A stretch of DNA of 64,000 nucleotides. It comes from Lepidostoma basale. Taxonomy: Eukaryota > Arthropoda > Insecta > Trichoptera > Lepidostomatidae. This document shows positions 61,440-64,000 of the stretch, piece after piece. The stretch spans positions 186,001 through 250,000 of the forward strand of contig JAHDVF020000510.1 of assembly GCA_022606425.2 (NCBI GenBank), in the 5' to 3' direction. The notes beneath the pieces were generated by a model. The model was given only the letters and a program-made list of their open reading frames with translations, searched no databases and was not told the DNA's origin. Made by a program: the position numbers and the translations under genes. Position 1 is the stretch's first letter. Every line of letters starts with the position of its first letter.

Positions 61440-62065
61440 TTTATTCTTTTTTGAAAAATGATGTAAAACTCCATATTATATGATATAATTAACAAAAAAA
61501 TGACGCCATTTTCCCGCAGGGGTAGGCAGAGAGAATGGACCGCCGCACTACTCTATTCTCATACACATCTCTAGCTACCTCCACATTCGATACGAGTCAT
61601 ACACGCAGGTCGATTCTAACATGACATGTTTTCCTCGGTCATGCCATGTTTTCCTCGGTCTACCTCGACTCCTTACTCCATTTACATCATTAACGTATGT
61701 TTTCTTAACTATTCTTTCTTCATCCATGCGCTACATACTTCCGAACCAATGCAGCGATCCTTTCATAATTCTGTTCATAATGTTCTTCCACTCTACATTC
61801 CACTTTTATATCAGCATTTGAGATTTTGTCGTATATCGTTCTGCCGCACATAAGTCTTAGAGATCTCATGTCTACCGCATTTATTCTGCTCTCATCCTTC
61901 CTCTGCTAATTCCATCCTTCGCTTACATACATAAGGGTTGGGACCAGAATTCCAAGTAATTAATACTAATAATTATTACCAATGAAAACGTCTGTTTTCT
62001 AGAAGTTTTATTATATTTCATGTCAATGAATGTTTCGTCTGTCTAAGGCATTATCAAATATCTTG
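61440..62065. repeat. Hammerhead family H element split by an RTE insertion
   Basis: Left end TTGAAAAATGATGTAAAACT to TAATTAA (61486-61492); right part from TAATTAA (61957-61963) with ACCAATGAAAACGTCTGTTT, AATGAATGTTTCGTCTGTCT and AAGGCATTATCAAATATC. Confidence 0.7.
61493..61956 (-). mobile_element. RTE-like LINE copy with 7-bp TSD
   Basis: Minus strand: WNSGPNPYVCKRRMELAEE-type start, ESRINAVDMRSLRLMCGRTI, YDKISNADIKVECRVEEHYE, MKGSLHWFGSMxRMDEE, GRPRKTWHDR, then the 3' end with CCTGCGGGAAAATGGCGTCA and T-rich tail. TAATTAA duplicated at both ends. A short internal direct repeat (CATGACCGAGGAAAACATG) at 61621-61656. Confidence 0.85.
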
Positions 62066-62194
62066 ACGAATGTTAACCATATTTGTAATTTTTTTAGAAT
62101 TACGAGAAGTTCCGTTTAACATTTATAATAAGTGCTTTTGGAAAATATTTTGGAGATTCAGATTTTTAGAGTTCTCTGGCAAGAGAGAATAAGA

Positions 62195-62482
62195 AGTACA
62201 GACAGATAAACAGAAGTAAACAGACAAGTAAACAGATAAGGGAGATATGCGAGGTCGAGGATGTCGTAAGGTGAGGAAAGCAAAGGAGAAGATACTGGTA
62301 TGCACACGTGAGGAGAATGGATCCACCCAGACTCCTCTTCATTGTGTTGCACGGCTAGTCCCAAGGTAAACGACCCCCGGGCAGACCACCAAAGAGATGG
62401 ATTGACAACTGGGATTCAACCTCGCAGGAGGCCAATTCCTCTTTAAAAACAGACTACAAGACCCTCAATAAGAAGAAGAAGA
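62195..62482 (+). mobile_element. LINE family Z fragment; carries the empty piggyBac-like target site
   Basis: After a short CAGATAAACAGAAGTAAACA repeat: REICEVEDVVR, a TGA, then KAKEKILVCTREENGSTQTP-type shifted text and RPPKRWIDNWDSTSQEANSS (frames vary), ending (AAG)n. At 62443-62446 it has TTTAAA where the copy at 21741-22830 holds the MITE. Confidence 0.82.
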
Positions 62483-62984
62483 AGAGAAAAAGATTTTTAA
62501 ACAGCGGGGTGTTTTTCATTAGTAATTTGGTCACCCTCTTAGAAAAACCACCCCGTGAATTCTTCTTTGTGCACGCCAAGCTCCGTGGAAATTTCACTCT
62601 GCATTTTACAGAAAAGTCTTCAGCGGCTTTTCACCCGGTGTTTTGCTTTGAACGGGTTTGAAAGTATTTGATGAAGGTAAACAATGGCCGACACGAGGAG
62701 TGAAAAAGCACGGTGTTTTTTTGTTTATATTGTTAGTAAGACCAGAATTTATTTATTTTCCTTCAAACTCATTCAAAGGGTTGCTACTCACCCCGGCTCT
62801 TATAAGAAGCATTTTCATGAAAGCGTTTTTGATATAATTTCCGTAGATATGTGAATCGTATTAATAAGTTGTAAAGTAATATTTTTAAACGTGACCATCT
62901 ATACGTAAAAAAATGTATAAAAAAATATATTATATTTCATTTTAAATAAAGAAAAAAAATATATTGATTTTTTTATTATAATTG
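62483..62984. other. No gene recognised
   Basis: Mixed composition; ATTTAGTGGGCTTCACTTGTG at 62989 onward is a family G arm fragment. Confidence 0.4.
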
Positions 62985-63017
62985 TATATTTAGTGGGCTT
63001 CACTTGTGTTTAACTTC

Positions 63018-63435
63018 ATGACGAAAACATGGCATGACCAAATTAATCAATTACTAAAAGGAGGCCACATTCGATGTTTCTATGATCGTGCTTTCAGCGT
63101 TGCGGGTCCGTTGACGTGGAATAGCCTCCATGTTAGTATTAAGTATGAGGATAGTGACGTTAAATTTAGAAAACTTCTGAAGACTGCACTGTTCGGTCAG
63201 TCATTTCCTAGTGCACCCTTGGAGTAATTGATTTTACAAAACGACGCACTTAACATACAAGTCATCAGAATAATAATTCGAAGTCGGAATAATCGACGTG
63301 CGTGCATGGTACGATGAATGAATGTAGTGGAAACCCGAGAGGTATGCCAGGACAGAACATTGTTGCGGTCCATCCTCTCTGCCTACACCTCGGGAGAAAT
63401 GGCGTGATGGTTAGTTATAATAGTTAGTTAGTTAG
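63018..63435 (+). mobile_element. RTE-like LINE (LLKGG type) split by a LINE X insertion
   Basis: KTWHDQINQLLKGGHIR is interrupted at ATTCGA by 201 bp of LINE X, then resumes RSRNNRRACMVR, a frameshift, and NVVETREVCQDRTLLRSILS to AYTSGEMA, stop, GATGG(TTAG)n. Confidence 0.88.
63075..63275 (+). mobile_element. LINE X insertion (201 bp) with 6-bp TSD
   Basis: Encodes CFYDRAFSVAGPLTWNSLHV, SIKYEDSDVKFRKLLKTALF, GQSFPSAPLE, stop, and an (ATA)n end. ATTCGA flanks it (63069-63074, 63276-63281). About 97% like the 3' part of 37565-38030 by eye. Confidence 0.88.
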
Positions 63436-63489
63436 AAAAAACATACATTTGAAAAGACATAATTTATATAGAAATTTAAAAATGATTAA

Positions 63490-63635
63490 TTTGTCCCACC
63501 CATCACACCGCGTCTCCCGCGGGGCGAAAAGAGAAGGATGGAGTGCCGCATCGGTTAAAGTGTGACAGTCCATTCTTTCTGCCTTCCCTTTCGGGGAGAC
63601 GGCGTGATGGTTAGTTAGTTATATATAATTGGGAA
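63490..63635 (+). mobile_element. SINE-R, 5'-truncated
   Basis: CCATCACACCGCGTCTCCCG, CGAAAAGAGAAGGATGGAGT, GCCGCATCGGTTAAAGTGTG, then the RTE end CAGTCCATTCTTTCTGCC and GGCGTGATGG(TTAG)n. Confidence 0.65.
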
Positions 63636-63639
63636 TGGG

Positions 63640-64000
63640 AGCTTGGTATTATTGAGTTTAAGGGTCGAATACACATTAAATCAGAAGACAAACGACATTT
63701 CCTGCATGACACGACTTTTTTATTTGTAAAAAAAATGCTACCGTGAAGTCAGATGGAAAGACGATGTGTGGACTTTGATTAAATGTGTGCTAATGAAATA
63801 GCGACTTGGAATCCTCGAGAGATTGTTCCGTTCCAACGCCCTGCGAAATCACAATAAAAACCCTCGAAGGAAGTTTTTGTTGAAATCCCTTTGAAGTAGG
63901 TACTCGGACTGGCTGTTAAGATGAATCCCAGTTTGCGTTTTTCTTTATCTCTCCTCCGGATTCCTTTGTATTGCTACAAAGGTTCCGATCCACCGCTTTG
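63640..64000. other. No gene recognised
   Basis: GC-balanced, no repeat match or splice-bounded frame visible before the window edge. Confidence 0.35.

Noticed and set aside
1..64000. CRISPR arrays, bacterial operons, phage genes
   Set aside because: Repeats are dispersed and transposon-like, exons have splice sites, and no regularly spaced short repeats or prokaryotic genes are present.

Overview
The window looks like insect (arthropod) nuclear DNA: AT-rich, intron-bearing, and dominated by short 5'-truncated non-LTR retrotransposon copies, MITEs, tRNA-derived SINEs and foldback elements. I see no bacterial operons and no intact autonomous gene. The best host-gene evidence is two GC-rich minus-strand exons (41094-41282 and 34784-34964). 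They have good splice borders and compatible phase, so much of the window is probably the introns and flanks of one unidentified gene. Lepidoptera is my best guess for the order, from the style of the RTE-like relics, but this is not firm.

Mobile content. Names are mine. (1) An RTE-like LINE ending in a 'GSLRWFGHMERM ... GRPRKTWHDQ' tail is the commonest repeat, with about 30 fragments. It has two kinds of 3' end: (TTAG)n after GGCGTGATGG, or (GTT)n. The longest copy is 25003-26066 (-), with a YADD motif. (2) LINE family Y ('KWRWAGHI') includes the best RT core, 2500-3775. (3) LINE family Z ('RRRYWHEHVERM') has (GAA)n tails. (4) LINE families W, N and X and three Jockey-type relics are also present. 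(5) There is a Penelope-like element (PLE) C-terminus with a GIY-YIG endonuclease (39829-40171), followed 180 bp later by a hammerhead ribozyme motif. (6) At least eight families of small, mostly inverted-repeat elements carry hammerhead cores (CUGANGA, stem II, GAAA, short palindromic stem III, cleavable UH). I label them A to H. E is the PLE-linked family. (7) A long palindromic foldback family (FB-1) occurs about ten times. (8) There is a piggyBac-like MITE pair with TTAA duplications, a Harbinger-like MITE pair, and tRNA-derived SINEs.

Layout. 0-16 kb: LINE relics, hammerhead dimers A, B, F, C and D, and a Harbinger-like MITE. 16-27 kb: the densest RTE cluster, a Jockey-type copy, SINE-T, a piggyBac-like MITE inside a Z copy, and the longest RTE copy. 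27-34 kb: Z copies (one an internally deleted endonuclease/RT fusion), hammerhead dimers D, G and B, and FB-1. 34-41.3 kb: the two exons with an intron holding MITE copy 2, RTE, W and X relics, and the PLE. 41-56 kb: mixed LINE relics, H, C and D dimers, and a second Harbinger-like MITE. 56-64 kb: FB-1 palindromes, H and G elements, and nested RTE/X insertions.

The elements are heavily nested. Seven insertions can be read with target-site duplications, including a whole hammerhead dimer inside an RTE copy. Separately, the octamer TACGAGTA/TACTCGTA occurs 17 times. Where a homologous copy is available, it is a precise 6-bp gain at a TA dinucleotide (TA to TA-CGAG-TA), the form expected of a Tc1/mariner-type excision footprint.
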